A stretch of DNA of 64,000 bases from Polytrichum commune. Its lineage: Eukaryota; Streptophyta; Polytrichopsida; Polytrichales; Polytrichaceae. The notes under the pieces are model-generated. The model was not told where the DNA came from, searched no databases, and saw only the letters and a program-made list of their open reading frames with translations. Below are positions 36,034 through 48,000 of this stretch, one piece after another. Within the stretch, counting starts at the first letter, position 1. Every line of letters starts with the position of its first letter. The stretch lies in NCBI GenBank assembly GCA_950295325.1, contig OX485809.1, positions 40,269,081 through 40,333,080 of the forward strand, read 5' to 3'. The position numbers and the translations under genes were made by a program.

Positions 36034-37480
36034 TAGTTGGCACACACGAACCCTACCCCACCAAATTTCATCTAAAGTTGGGTGGGTCTTTCCTTAGGGC
36101 GAGTTTTCATGTCGATGCATGAAAGTTTGGTGGCCCTCCACATTCTAGCATACCATCATAATGCGGTTGGATGGCAACTTGTCCTTAACTACATGCAAAC
36201 ACCTCCGACCCATTATTTTCTAGAATTTAGTCGGCAAGCGGCCTAAATGGAAACTCACCCTAACGACACCGATAGCATGTGCAATAGGTTGCCCCATACT
36301 AATTTATTGACATTCCACACTATTTTGAGTTTTAATTAACACAATAAGAAAGGGCATTAATCATTTTTACCTTTGTTGGTAGTTGGATGAATAAACAAAG
36401 TTAAGAGTTTTTGTAACCTGGTTTTCACCCAAGGTAGTATGTATGAGTAAGAGGAAACCTATTTGCAAAGACAACTTGGTTGTACGTATTGGTGTACAAT
36501 GTATAGTCTCATTAGTGTGCAGCCAAAGGCTCCAATGTAGCCCCACTCATGGTACTAGTCGCAGGAGCAAGAGGCACAACACACATCCCATCAATGAAAA
36601 AACTGGAAACAACATTCACAATCCCCATCACAAAAATCAAAAACACGTTCAAACTAATTAACATAATCGCCACGCAATATGCACATTCCATACTAGTACA
36701 CAAACGAAGGCTAGAAAATCGACAAACTATTAATGATCTCCAAGACCCCGCATAAATAAACAATACCTCCAACTCAACACAGATTCCCCCCCACTAACTA
36801 CCCAAAACATGGCTCATACATAATAACTGGCTACCGATATTTATTATTGGTTACTTAATACAGTGTCTACGTCCTGCAAAGGGCGAAGTAGTTTTACATC
36901 TAACGCCACTGCCGTAAGGCATGGCCTAGGGTGTTCTACGAACAGACACTTTATTCACTCCGGCCTCTCCGGAGACCGGAGTTCTTCTTCTTCTTCTTCT
37001 TCTTCTTAGTGTGGGTGGTAGTAAATCTTTAGAGCCTGCATTGATTTCAACCCACACCAAATCTCTAGTTGTAATTAGTGTGGACCATATTAATTGTTTC
37101 TCCAGAAAGTTGATATGGAGACTACTTTCTTTTATGGTGCTTTTCATGTAAAGGTAACTACTGTATTTTATCAAGGTGTTGGTCGGAAATCTTAAGGCCC
37201 GAGTTGGGGGAAGACTTGGGATCATGGGACCCATGCTATTTCCATCCTAACAAATGTCCAAACCACATTGATTATTTCCACACTAATCTCCCCACTTGCA
37301 CAAGTAGGGTTATTTTGTTGATCTTCACTGATACACATTGATAAAAATGCATGCCCATTGCCCACAAGCAAACGAATGAATTCACTTTTATAATGAAACG
37401 TTTTGAACAATTATAATGAAACATTGCCCACAACATGGATGAAGTGTCCATACAAATCTTACACAACAAGATGTAGTTCA
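36034..37480. other. Intergenic, repeats only
   Basis: Holds R2 copy 2 (36871-37007). At 36060-36270 lies a diverged relative of the block upstream of glycine-rich units 2 and 3 (TACATGCAAACACCTCC and GGAAACTCACCCTAA). No gene found. Confidence 0.5.
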
Positions 37481-39230
37481 CATACAGGTCTTAGACACGT
37501 GGCCTATTTCATGAGAGAGTAAGGGTTGTTTTCCATGTTTGTCGCTCGTCCATCATATTCTAGTGGGAATAAGGACAACCCCACCCACATGTAGATGGAA
37601 TTTGATGGGGTAGGGTTCGTATGTGCCAACTAGTTATTCGCATCTTCTCAAATCTGGGTCCACCTACTCACCTCCCTCCGCCATGTTAAAACATCCTCAT
37701 CCTCTTAAAACCGGATTTCCATCCTTTGGTGACCGCACTAGTAGGTTAAAAGGTGCTTTAGTGGGTACATAAAGGTATAGCGGCCCGTGTCCACAACTCT
37801 CCACATTTTAGTAGGCCACGAGAATGTAGTTGGTTATTGGCTTGCGCAAATCTACATGCAAACACCTCCAACCCACTATCATCTAGAATCTAGTGGGCGA
37901 GCAGCCTACATGGAAACTCACCCTAATTGAAGTAGAGTGCGGTCCTCTATGGTACCAATTTATATCCACCTCCCACCCATAAGAGGTCAAAAGAAACTCA
38001 TCTTTTGTGCACATGGTAATTAAGCATTAACTCCGGACAAACTAAGTTGTGTGCTCTCGCTAAACCAATGGATGGATGACCATTGCGGAGTGATAATCAT
38101 TAAGACTGTTCATCCACATGGTGAATATGCTCCACATTAAGAACATTCATCCGATAGGTTCTCTATATTCTACGATCCCCATATCATGATTTCACCATAT
38201 TTGTGGCGCATTCTACAAACCTTTCCAATATACCAAGCCTAGGTAGTCCAAGGCTTCAAAGATGTAGATGATCATGCATGGCAAGGGCGCATTCCGGAGA
38301 GCAAAACCAAAGGGAGCCGAAGAGCACCCAAAGAGCTTTCATGTTGGAGAAACCTAGCCTACAAAGTCAAATCCTAACATGAGTGCACTGGGTAGTTATT
38401 GGAGACGGCCACCAATTGACATCACTGGATGAAAATGATGGTAATTGGATGAACTAGAACATCTCATATCATTCTTTTCCTCCAAGCCTTAGGATTCCAC
38501 TTTGCACATCTACCTCCACTTTAATGTTCTCAATAGCCTTGCTCTTTGCACGCACTAGAGAAAAACAATACCTCCCACTTATCTACATGCAACGGAAGAG
38601 GTGGTAGTGAGCATGTTGCCCCACCATTCCCCACATTGCTATTCCCTAAAAAACACAAACAAAAAATCAAATCAAAACAAAAAAATTATCCCATAGAGAA
38701 AGGGCCACATCTCAAAGTATCTCTTCAAAAAGCAAACATGTGACAAAAGAAAGAGGACGCAAATGTGGGGAGGTGGGGGGACTACATGTGCAAAAGCTGG
38801 GGCGGCTCATGTGCATGGGCATACCTCCATAGCTAGATACATATGGGCGTGAGGGCATATGGTTGCATGGGCTTGGGGGTTTGGGGTGGACCGGGCAATT
38901 GGTTCCTATACACGGAGGCAACATGCCGGGACAACACATGTCTATATTGTGTACGGTAATGCCTCAAATGATACCCTTTTCTACACTCATGTTAGTATGA
39001 GCGTGGTTGTGAAGAGTCCAGCCCTTAAGTGTATACCGTTGCCAGCCTAGAATTAGGGCTCCAATGGAAGTACTACTTTGTTAGCCCAAAACTTTCATCT
39101 CCATGATGAAGGAAAAAAGTGAACATAAAACCAAAATGGAAAAGAACAATGACACTTTTTCTTGCCCTTTACTTTGGTAAAAGCAAAAGCTTCTATTTAC
39201 TTTTACAGAACCAAAAGTTAAATACATATG

Positions 39231-39238
39231 TATAAATA
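39231..39238 (+). promoter_or_regulatory. TATA box of glycine-rich gene 3
   Basis: TATAAATA in the conserved block, 155 bp before the ATG, as in the other two copies. Confidence 0.75.
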
Positions 39239-39392
39239 GGCCACACACATCCAATTCTCGCCTATTTCAACATTTGTCTACATCACAAGTTTGTCAAATT
39301 CCAAGTTCGTCAAAATCCAATTCTTGTCTAAATCATAATCTTGTCTATACCAAAAGTTTGGCAATACTTTGGAGCATCAACGTATCTTCATC

Positions 39393-39854
39393 ATGGCAAA
39401 GGTTGCACCATTCTTGCTCAAGATGTCTTGGTTCGTGGTTGTAATGTTGGTCATTGCCAATCTCATATCAACCGTCGAAGGTTTTAGGTTCGGCCCCTTC
39501 GCAATGGACCGTGGAGGACCTTTCGGCGGTGGTTTTGGAGGTGGTTTTGGAGGACTCGGACCTTTTGGAGGCGTAGGTCTCGGAGGAGTTGGACCTTTCG
39601 GAGGCGGTGGTGTTGGAGGACTTGGACCTTTCGGAGGTGCTGGTCTTGGAGGTCTAGGACCTTTTGGAGGTGGCGGTTTAGGGGGAGTAGGACCCTTTGG
39701 AGGCATGGGACCTTTTGGAGGAGGAGCGGGACCTTTCGGAGGCGGCGGTTTGGGTTTCCCAATCAACAGTACCTTCCCAGGCTTAAACATCACCTTGCCC
39801 GCAATCAATGACTCCTTCCCTGGGTTCCCCTTCCCCGGGTTCCCTTTCCCTTAG
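39393..39854 (+). CDS. Secreted glycine-rich protein, copy 3
   Basis: Intronless, 153 aa, with the same signal peptide, GPFGG modules, three N-glycosylation sequons and PGFPFP tail as copy 1. Differences: aspartate for alanine just after the signal region (MDRGG), GLGGVG for GFGGVG, and GMGPFGG as in copy 2. It sits 8,225 bp from copy 2 and 24.4 kb from copy 1, all on the plus strand. Open frame, promoter and leader are intact. Confidence 0.78.
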   Translation: MAKVAPFLLKMSWFVVVMLVIANLISTVEGFRFGPFAMDRGGPFGGGFGGGFGGLGPFGGVGLGGVGPFGGGGVGGLGPFGGAGLGGLGPFGGGGLGGVGPFGGMGPFGGGAGPFGGGGLGFPINSTFPGLNITLPAINDSFPGFPFPGFPFP

Positions 39855-40619
39855 TCACCGAATCGACTGCATGTACAACATGTTGGCGGTCAAGACTCTC
39901 CACCGGCTATTTTTGTTTTGTAAGGATCAAGCAAAGCTTCATAGAGTTGGGCATTGGCTTGTAATGTGGGGTGCCGATGGTTGGGTTGGTAGGATGTTTG
40001 GGTGTGCTTATTTTTTAGAGTGATTCATGAGAGGTTGTTGGAGGAGCGGACTCAAATCGATCTCCCTTTTTTTCCCCCAATATCATGAAGTATGATTTGC
40101 TTGATCAATCATGTGTGCGAATTGGTTGGTGTGTCTTGAATGTTTGAGAGATCGTAATTCTTCTCGTGGGAGGGTGTGCACTCTTTGTTGGGATTGAAAA
40201 TGACGTGTATGCATGGCCTTGGGTTTATCACCTCTATGCACAAAGAATTTTGCAACAAAAACAACACCACATTCACGTGTGCAGAGATCACACATAACCT
40301 CGAATATTCAGACATGTCTGATCTTCTTTTGCTGGGATTCACACCTCACATACTTATGCGATAGAAATAGGGTGCACAAAAATGTGGTTATAATCTGATT
40401 CATGTTATTTCAGTTGATATTGCCCCAAAGTATGTGATTTGTTTCACTGTGTGTTCGCGCATGTTCACCTCAATGCGAAGGTGGTTAAAAGAGGCCACTT
40501 GTACCTACTAGAATTAGTTAATTGTCAGTGCTGAACTGGCCTAGGTGGCACATTACTGTACTGGGTGGATGCTAGATCCTAGACGGAACAGTCACACAAA
40601 AGTGAATAACGTCGACTTA

Positions 40620-41118
40620 GGGCCACTTCACACACAAGCCAAGAGCCGTGACCATGAAATTGTGAGAGCCCAAAAGAAAGTGTCCAAAGGCCGTCCCAAC
40701 ACACCTCCAAAATCATGTAGTGTGGTCACGGGCCCTCGAGTGCAGTGTGAAGTCGTATGTGAGTGGGCCCTTAACCAAATGCTATTTCAATGAATCTTTA
40801 TTCATGCGGGTCCTCGCACATGATAAAATAGAATAAATTAACGGTTGTGAGCGTTCGGAATGCCATGGTCTCCCGGTTTCATGTTAGGCCTACCTCCAAG
40901 AGGCGGTTTTTGAAAATAGTCCAAGTGACCATGAAACATGATCCATTCGATGCCATGTAGGAATCCATGTAGACTTTACATCCATCCTGCATTCACACAC
41001 TCCGTTGGTCTCTCAAGCGTAGTGTGAAGCGAACTTGGACCGGCTCCGCCTTTTCCACCAATGAGAGTGCTTGAAGTGTAATGGTCACGGGCTCTCAGTC
41101 TCGTGTGTGAAGTGGCCC
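40620..41118. mobile_element. PIF/Harbinger-like MITE (GGGCCACTTC ends)
   Basis: 499 bp with ends GGGCCACTTCACACAC and its complement. The imperfect inverted repeat continues about 40 bp (AGAGCC-GTGACCAT). Flanked by the 3 bp duplication TTA (40617-40619, 41119-41121). TTA/TAA triplet duplications are typical of PIF/Harbinger elements. Unit 2 shows the empty site at 32549-32551. No transposase inside. Confidence 0.87.
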
Positions 41119-41133
41119 TTACATCCACTCTAA

Positions 41134-41712
41134 GGGCGGCTTTATATTAGGGGCCATTTGGCGGCCGGCCCATTTGGAGTAGAGTCCACTTGGACCTGAA
41201 GTGGCCCTTACTTTACTCTAACTTTAGCTCTACTTTACAAAGTGGGCCGTTGAGTGGCCCTTGCAATATAAAGTCCATAGGACCACTTGTAGGGTCCAAA
41301 TTGGAAATTCCACTTTAAAGTGGGCCTTCCAAATGGCCCTAGGGACTTTATATTGTAAGGTCCAATCCACGGCCCACTTTGTCTTAAATGAATTATGCCC
41401 TTTCTTGAACTAAAGTCATAAAGTCATAAAGTCATAAATGACTATATGACAGAAGTTGGGTGAAGTGGCCCGTAGATGCGAAGTGGGTCTCCATAAACCC
41501 TCGACCCATTTTTTTGCCGGCGGCCCACTTTTTTCCCTCCAAAACGCCGCCATGTCACCCGCCACGCAAGCTTTAGGAGAAGTGGGCCAACTCTCAATAT
41601 AAAGCCCTCGGGGCCATATTAGAGTCCATTTGGGCAATCTAAGCACTCTCATTGGTTGATGCCTAGGGTTTGGAAATGGCCCCTAGAAATGGCCCCTAAT
41701 ATAAAGCCGCCC
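41134..41712. mobile_element. PIF/Harbinger-like MITE (GGGCGGCTTT ends)
   Basis: 579 bp with a perfect 26 bp terminal inverted repeat beginning GGGCGGCTTTATATTAGG, flanked by TAA on both sides (41131-41133, 41713-41715). Only 12 bp of duplicated flank separate its left TAA-bearing edge from the neighbouring element. Unit 2 has the empty TAA at 32561-32563. Interior is rich in GTGGGCC/GGCCCAC motifs; no transposase. Confidence 0.92.
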
Positions 41713-41715
41713 TAA

Positions 41716-43243
41716 GCTACATCCACATGGGGAAAGGTCATCAGAAGAGGGAGGCAGGAAGCTAATGAACTATTATCGCTTATTGCAGCCCTTGCCTTTC
41801 ATAGCGGGCGGCGAATAAGCTTAGTGGACCTCCACTGTCCAAGTGTCAGCTTAAATCTAGTGCATGGAGAGGTTAATCGCCAGATCCACAAAACACAGCT
41901 CTTATATTCTAAGATACATGGCAAAACATTTCAACAAAATGAGAATCGTTTGCACCTATCAATTATTCATCCACTGTGGGGAAGGTCACAATAGGCACAA
42001 GCAAATCATCAATATAAGCAGGTCTTAAACACACATTTCTCTCTCTGCACCCACTCCTTGTGGGACATGAAACACACAATTAGTGCGAGATGATTAAGCT
42101 CGAAAACGAAGCAACACCATAATTCACAACAGTGGCAACATTGGAGTTGTTTTATTTCCTTTCTTTTTTGCGATTGTGTCCATAGTTACTTTAGTCATAA
42201 TTTTTGGAGCTCGTATGAATATCCTATTCATTGTCAAAGTGAAGAATTCTCTAAGTTACTAAATGAAATATCATATAGCCCCCCCTCCCCTCCAATACCC
42301 GCTCAAAAAGTGAGTCCTCGCAATGCCAAGAGTATAAATCCACCGAAATTTCAAAGTTTATCATGAATGTATGAAGTGTACACAAATGTTCCTACTTTGT
42401 TTGGGAGCCCACATAATATAATTGACATATTTTAGGGTCATGAAACCGACCCACATGGTTGAATAATGTTATGAAGGCTTTTTAGCATTGAAAGAGGTTT
42501 GACCATTACAGAGGATCCACAATATTGTTACATCAAAACATAGTACCCCTATATCCATGTTAACCTTTGTAGATGGAAATGTGGTAGGATGCAGAGGTGA
42601 TCATTTTGCCTCCACTCCCTCTAAAGTGGTGTTGGAGGGAGATGTGGTGGTGCAAGTGGAGATGCTGCTAATTTGTAATAAGTGGAAGAAAGTTACTATT
42701 GCACTCGATTGGTTGCATGGACAATCTTTGTTTTCTTTGTTGCTCACAACTTCATCATATAGTCTAGGCTAGAGAACCCACTAAAATAGATGGGCCTCAA
42801 TCATATGGTGAACTTAATTGGAAACACATATGCAAGTGGTATGTGGTTAGGCCCATGGATCTAAGAACATACACCAAAAAGACATGTGTTTAAATGAGAT
42901 TTGACTAAGTGCTCAAAATATGCTAACCATTCAGTTAATATAAATTTGGAGGGGGGGGGAAGTTGGGGGACCTATATATATGACCACTTGATGAGCATAA
43001 TAATTTCCACATTAATAACAAATAAGATATCTACAAGACCTTCAAAAACCAAAAGGCTAATGGCTATTGTACATATTTTGGAGACGTTGAACGGTGATCA
43101 CATGGGTGGTGAGGCCATCAATGCTCAACCTTTCTAAAACGAGTGGCCATCAATGGATGCATGTTGAGTAGACAATGCGGGGATGAATTGGGCATTATTT
43201 CATATGCACAGGTATAACATACCTGAACAGTGTGGGCCCAAAC
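41716..43243. other. Intergenic, repeat fragments
   Basis: Includes a fragment at about 42085-42170 shared with 53228-53310 (GCAACACCATAATTCA). Also present are a duplicated piece of the FAP3 upstream region (42557-42775) and R1 copy 4 (42835-43050). No gene recognised; the ORF at 42557-42772 is part of the duplicated non-coding piece. Confidence 0.5.
42557..42775 (+). repeat. Partial duplicate of the FAP3 upstream region
   Basis: Matches 43680-43735, continues at 44077-44130 and again at 44370-44425 of the FAP3 upstream region (CTCCCTCTAAAG, TGTTGGAGG-AGATG, TTTTCTNNGNTGCTCACA). The gaps are where the downstream copy carries a MITE and a tandem repeat, so this copy approximates the older, shorter arrangement. 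Confidence 0.7.
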
Positions 43244-43245
43244 TA

Positions 43246-43621
43246 CACTTAATACAATATTGTATTTAGTGTCATATAATTTTTTATGTCATTGTGATTA
43301 CTTTTCTAATGACACTCTTATGAATAAATTTGCAAATGTTGTCATGGATTATTGAAATGTGGATGAAATCCATGCCAATTACTGAAACAATTTGTGGTAT
43401 ATTCTACAACCTAACATTCTTGTAATGAATATATTGAGATGGGCGATTGGAATTTGGATGGAGAAACACTTAGTAAGTGACATTATAAATCCATAATGCC
43501 CAAATAATATTACAAGAAATAATAACAATGTTAGGCTTACATTTAATGTTGGTGACAACACACAACTGATGCACAATTAGAATTGGGCAAGACAAATAGA
43601 ATTGGTGACACTAATTTAGCG
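43246..43621. mobile_element. TA-target MITE family, copy D
   Basis: 376 bp, starts CACTTAATACAATATTG, ends ACACTAATTTAGCG, flanked by TA (43244-43245, 43622-43623). The interior is related to copies C and F but in reverse orientation. Confidence 0.75.
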
Positions 43622-43737
43622 TAGTGTGTTACATCAAAAGAGGGTCACCTCTCCATTTTGGGACTTGTGAAATCTATGTGGACCGATGGTAAGGGAAATG
43701 TAGTGGTGATCATCGTGCCTCTGCTCCCTCTAAAGTA

Positions 43738-44074
43738 CACTAAATATGATATTTAGTGTTTGATTACATTTAGTGTTGTTACCATCCTATCATGCTCAAC
43801 ACTAATTTTTAACTATTTGATAATTAGTGTTAGACATAAATGCGCTACCACCTTCCCTACCGCCACGTCCCTTCTTCTTTTATCATTGTTAATTTTTTTT
43901 CGTATCCTTACCAACACTAAATTCGTGCATATTAACACTAAACTTCCACATATTACCATAGTTGATATTTAGTGTTTGAGTTTACATTTAATGGTACTTA
44001 CTCTCATAGGGTTAGTGATATTTAGTGTATGCGTTCGTATTTAGTGTATCAAACACTAAAGATCATATTTAGTG
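43738..44074. mobile_element. TA-target MITE family, copy E
   Basis: 337 bp, starts CACTAAATATGATATTTAGTG and ends GATCATATTTAGTG, flanked by TA at 43736-43737 and 44075-44076. The empty site is visible at 42627-42628 in the partial duplicate. It lies 500 bp upstream of the FAP3 start codon. Confidence 0.87.
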
Positions 44075-44179
44075 TAGTGTTGGAGGAAGATGACGTGGTG
44101 CTAGTGTAGATGCTCCGACTCTGTAAAATGCTGGAGACAGGTACATTTGGACAGGCTTGATTGGCCACTTGGACACAGG

Positions 44180-44309
44180 TTATTCATGCTCAACTTGTCT
44201 TATGATTGGTCGACCCGGAAAACCTGAAATGGAGAAGAAACCTGGCTATTCTTAGCTTGTCTTTTGATTGGTCTAGCCATGAAACCTGAAATAGAGAAGA
44301 AACCTGGCT
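44180..44309 (+). repeat. ~65 bp tandem duplication upstream of FAP3
   Basis: Two units read TATTC...CTTGTCTTNTGATTGGTC, then AACCTGAAATNGAGAAGAAA, then CCTGGC. Each carries ATTGG, an inverted CCAAT box. The duplication is absent from the related copy at 42557-42775. It could alter promoter strength. Confidence 0.75.
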
Positions 44310-44575
44310 ATTCTGTTGTAGGTTTCTAGGCTGACACCCCCATCTTTGAGACTGGGATACTGGCCACTTGGACAGTCTCTGTTTTCTCCGCTGCTCACAC
44401 CTTCATCACAGGGACTCCGCAATTCAACACCGAAGCGAGACTCCCACAACAGATTTGTGTGCTCTTTCCATCGAAACCTTCACGCCCATAGTCGATTGAT
44501 TTCAAGGTAATTTGAGGAATTGCAGGTCCTGCCCATTGCTACAAGTCCTCTTCGCTTCCCAAGGGTTTTGTGGCT

Positions 44576-44961
44576 ATGGAGTGTGTGAGCTCTAGAGCAT
44601 TTTCATTCCAAAGATCATCAAGCACAAATGGGCTTAGTTTGCGAGGTTCAATCCCCACTGGGAGGAGCTTTTGGGCAGTATGTGCACCCAATGTGGCTGG
44701 AGGGAAACATATAAGCCAAAGTTTAATTTGTTTGAGAAGCTCGGTGTTTGCATCCTCGGAGCTCAAATTGTCTTCATTGGTGCGTGCATCTGAGTTGTCC
44801 GGAAGGAAGAGATTGAGTATCAATGCGGCAGGTAATTGCGCAAACGTTAACCTTGACATTCCTGCATTGTGCTTGGGATGTAGGATTTCAAGGTGTAGCA
44901 AGTACTTCCATGACGGCAGCGCAGGTTTTTACTTGCTGGAATTCGCCTACTGCTTAGGTTT

Positions 44962-45004
<43 letters not shown>

Positions 45005-48000
45005 TGTAGGCCGATGTTGTGCGGGTATCTGGGTGCAGCCCGGGTATCAATACGGGTACGTGCCCGTGTATTTAATACCCGTCCGGATGGTATCACATGC
45101 TTGGATACCAATATCGATACCCACTCGATGTTTGCACATTCATCGGAGAATTCCATGGTGATACATATATACCCTTGGACAGGTTATGGGTAATTTTTTA
45201 TAGCATGACCCCCAGGTATCAATTTAGGTTGTCGATCAATGTCCTTAGCCACTGGTATATGAAAAAAATTATACCCGCATACAACATTGGTATAAAAGTT
45301 ATCAAGTTCAAGTTCTCTTTGATTGTTCGAACTTTCGAAATTCAAAATGGTGAAAAACTTGGATATTCTGTTTGATCTGGTTAAGTGGAAAACACCTGAA
45401 TCCTGAATTTTGCATGAATTTCAAGGTTTGTGTGAGACAGATTAAGCAACATTTTGATAGTTGCCCCTTTTCATTTGTGCGAAGGCATTGGCGATGCTCT
45501 CTCATTCTGTGTAAGGCAGAGGGAAAACCCAAATTCGTTCACTGTAGAGCTTCTTAATCCTTCTTTCATAGGGTCCTTCTCTTCCTATTGTGTGTCATCG
45601 TCAGCAGCCATGAAAATAACCATCTTCGGTAACAAAATTGTACGTTCCGTGAGACATACACACTTTCTTTGTTTCCTGCATTGTGACAGTTGAGCAGGGT
45701 GTGTATGTGCAGTAGGAGCAGACCATGTCGTGACGGAGCCAGCAACCTCCATCGATTTTGCAACGTCCCTTACGGTACCCGGCAGCTCCACCGAGCTCTC
45801 TTTCCTTGGAGCAGGTATGTTGCTTGAGGGGCATCAGTCACCGCTGATTTCTTTATCTTCCTACATTGAAATCCTACTTGTTTCCCCACATGGACACCAT
45901 CTCCACTGATTCTTTCATCTTGCCACATTGAAATCCTACTTGTTGCGTACATGGACATTATCTTCACCAATTCCTTCATCTTGCCACATTGAAATCCTAT
46001 TTGTTACATACATGAACACTATCTCCACTGATACCTTCATCTTGCTACATTGAAGTCCTACTTGTTACCTACATGGACACTATCTCCACTGATTTCCTGC
46101 TTGTTACTATATGGCCACTTTTTTTTTTATATATCTCCACTGATTCCTTCATCTTGCTACATTTAACTCCTGCTTGTAATAGACATGAACACTATTTCCA
46201 GGGCTTCCTTCATCTTGCTGCGATGAAATCCTACTTGTTATCTACATGGACACCATCTCCACTGATTCTACATCTTGCTCCATTGATATCCTACTTGTCA
46301 CCTACATGGACACCATCTCCACTCTTGCTCCATTGAAATCTTACTTGTTACCCGCATGGACACTATCTCTACTGATTCCTTCAGCTTACTACATGGAGAT
46401 CCTACTCGTTGCCTACATGGACACTGTGTCCAGTCTTCACAGCCATTCCAGTGCCATAATGGGCGGATTGTAGGTGTCCTTTGCAAGCCAGAGAATGTTG
46501 TAGGTAGGAGGTTACATTTTTTGGCTCTCATCCAGTACCTCACTTATATGATGTGTTGATGTATTCGGCGAAGATTCCCAGGATGAACAACTTTTCCATC
46601 AGCTGTGAGATACCTACTTATAGCACACTGGATTGACATCAGATGAAGTTATGGACTTTGGTATGTAACCTGTGCAGGTGTGAGGGAGAAGCAAATTGCG
46701 TTTCTGAAAGTGAAAGTGTATGCTGTTGGTGTATATGCCGAGGCTCAAGTGAGAGCTTCACTTAATTCTTGGAAAGGGAAGTCAGCAGCGGAGCTTGCCA
46801 CAGATGATGCAGTATACAAAGCACTTGCAGATGGTTTCTCCTCAATCCTGTGCTCTCATCTCCTCATGTTCCTCCCCAGAGCTATAAGACATAATGGCCT
46901 ATATGTAAGACAAATTGCCGATGCTTGAGGCATTTTGAGCTCGTTGCACAAATTAACCTAGTCATTCAACATGTTGCTGTGTAGAGGGTTAGTTGGAGGC
47001 GTTAGCCACTTGGCAGTGACAATATGTGATGAATAAATTTTAACGTGGGGTCCATCTTGACTATGAACTGTTGGATGTTCAATACTATTAGTTCACATTG
47101 TCTCACATGATAACAACTGCTAAATGGTGCTATAAAGTTAGCAAGTAATCTGTCACATTCTCCGAAATAAATATTCGACAGAATTGACATGTAATGCTTG
47201 ACAAAGTATTCCCTGCAGTAAGTCTTTTCGAGCTCAAAACTGACTAGAATAAATGCTATTCTCATTGGTTGCCCATCAATATCTGTCTTCTATCCTTTCA
47301 ATTGTGATCCTGAACCTTTCACAGAATTTAGAAAGACTACCATATTTTCATTCAAGATTTAAAACAATTGCTTAATGTTGAATTTTGATGTGACTTGTTG
47401 GATGCCCCTGCAGCTCCTGTAGAGAAGGCACTACAAATTGTCCTAGCACGGGATGTAGATGGGGCTACTTTTTGGGGAGCTCTGGACGAGGCCTTGGTTC
47501 CTCGTCTCAAGGCAGGAGGTGCAGGAGCAGATGGGGATAAAGCCCTGGCAGCTCTTGGGGATGTGTTCAGGAGCCGATCTCTAAAGAAAGGATTTGTTAT
47601 TACACTCACTTGGGTCCAGCCCACTTCTCTCAAGGTAATTATCTGTATACCTATTTCACTTAATTTGTTCTCAGATTGCAGGCTTTGAAGTGATCTTCTG
47701 TCCCACCATGTCGACCTCGTTACAAATAGCTTCAGACCTGCAATAAGATGTGATCCTGCAGCATGAATGACATGATTTAGTCTCTGTCAAGTGGCTTATG
47801 GTCTGGTGCATCTAGGTGGGTGAAAACTCTTCTATTTTCTTGTGAACGGCTTATTTCACGAGCTCAGGAAGGCTATCCCCATAACTTGGAGTACATTATG
47901 ATCGTTCCTGTTGACCACTGGGGTAGTTCAATCTGAAATGCAATGGAAATACATTGTCTTGTGATATACACCTTGACCCCCACATCACATACTGAAAATT

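Larger units (their letters stand above)
37480..40616 (+). repeat. Glycine-rich gene duplication, unit 3
   Basis: The longest copy. 37480-37905 matches unit 2 upstream. From 38492 it matches unit 1 (14082 on), and from 38826 it matches both. The 3' flank matches unit 2 up to the insertion point of a transposon at 40617. A 158 bp stretch of unit 2 is absent at 40526, where the sequence CAGT is shared by both edges, as expected for a microhomology deletion. Confidence 0.9.

Noticed and set aside
41416-41652. 78-codon minus ORF
   Set aside because: Entirely inside the 579 bp Harbinger-like MITE and not related to any transposase.
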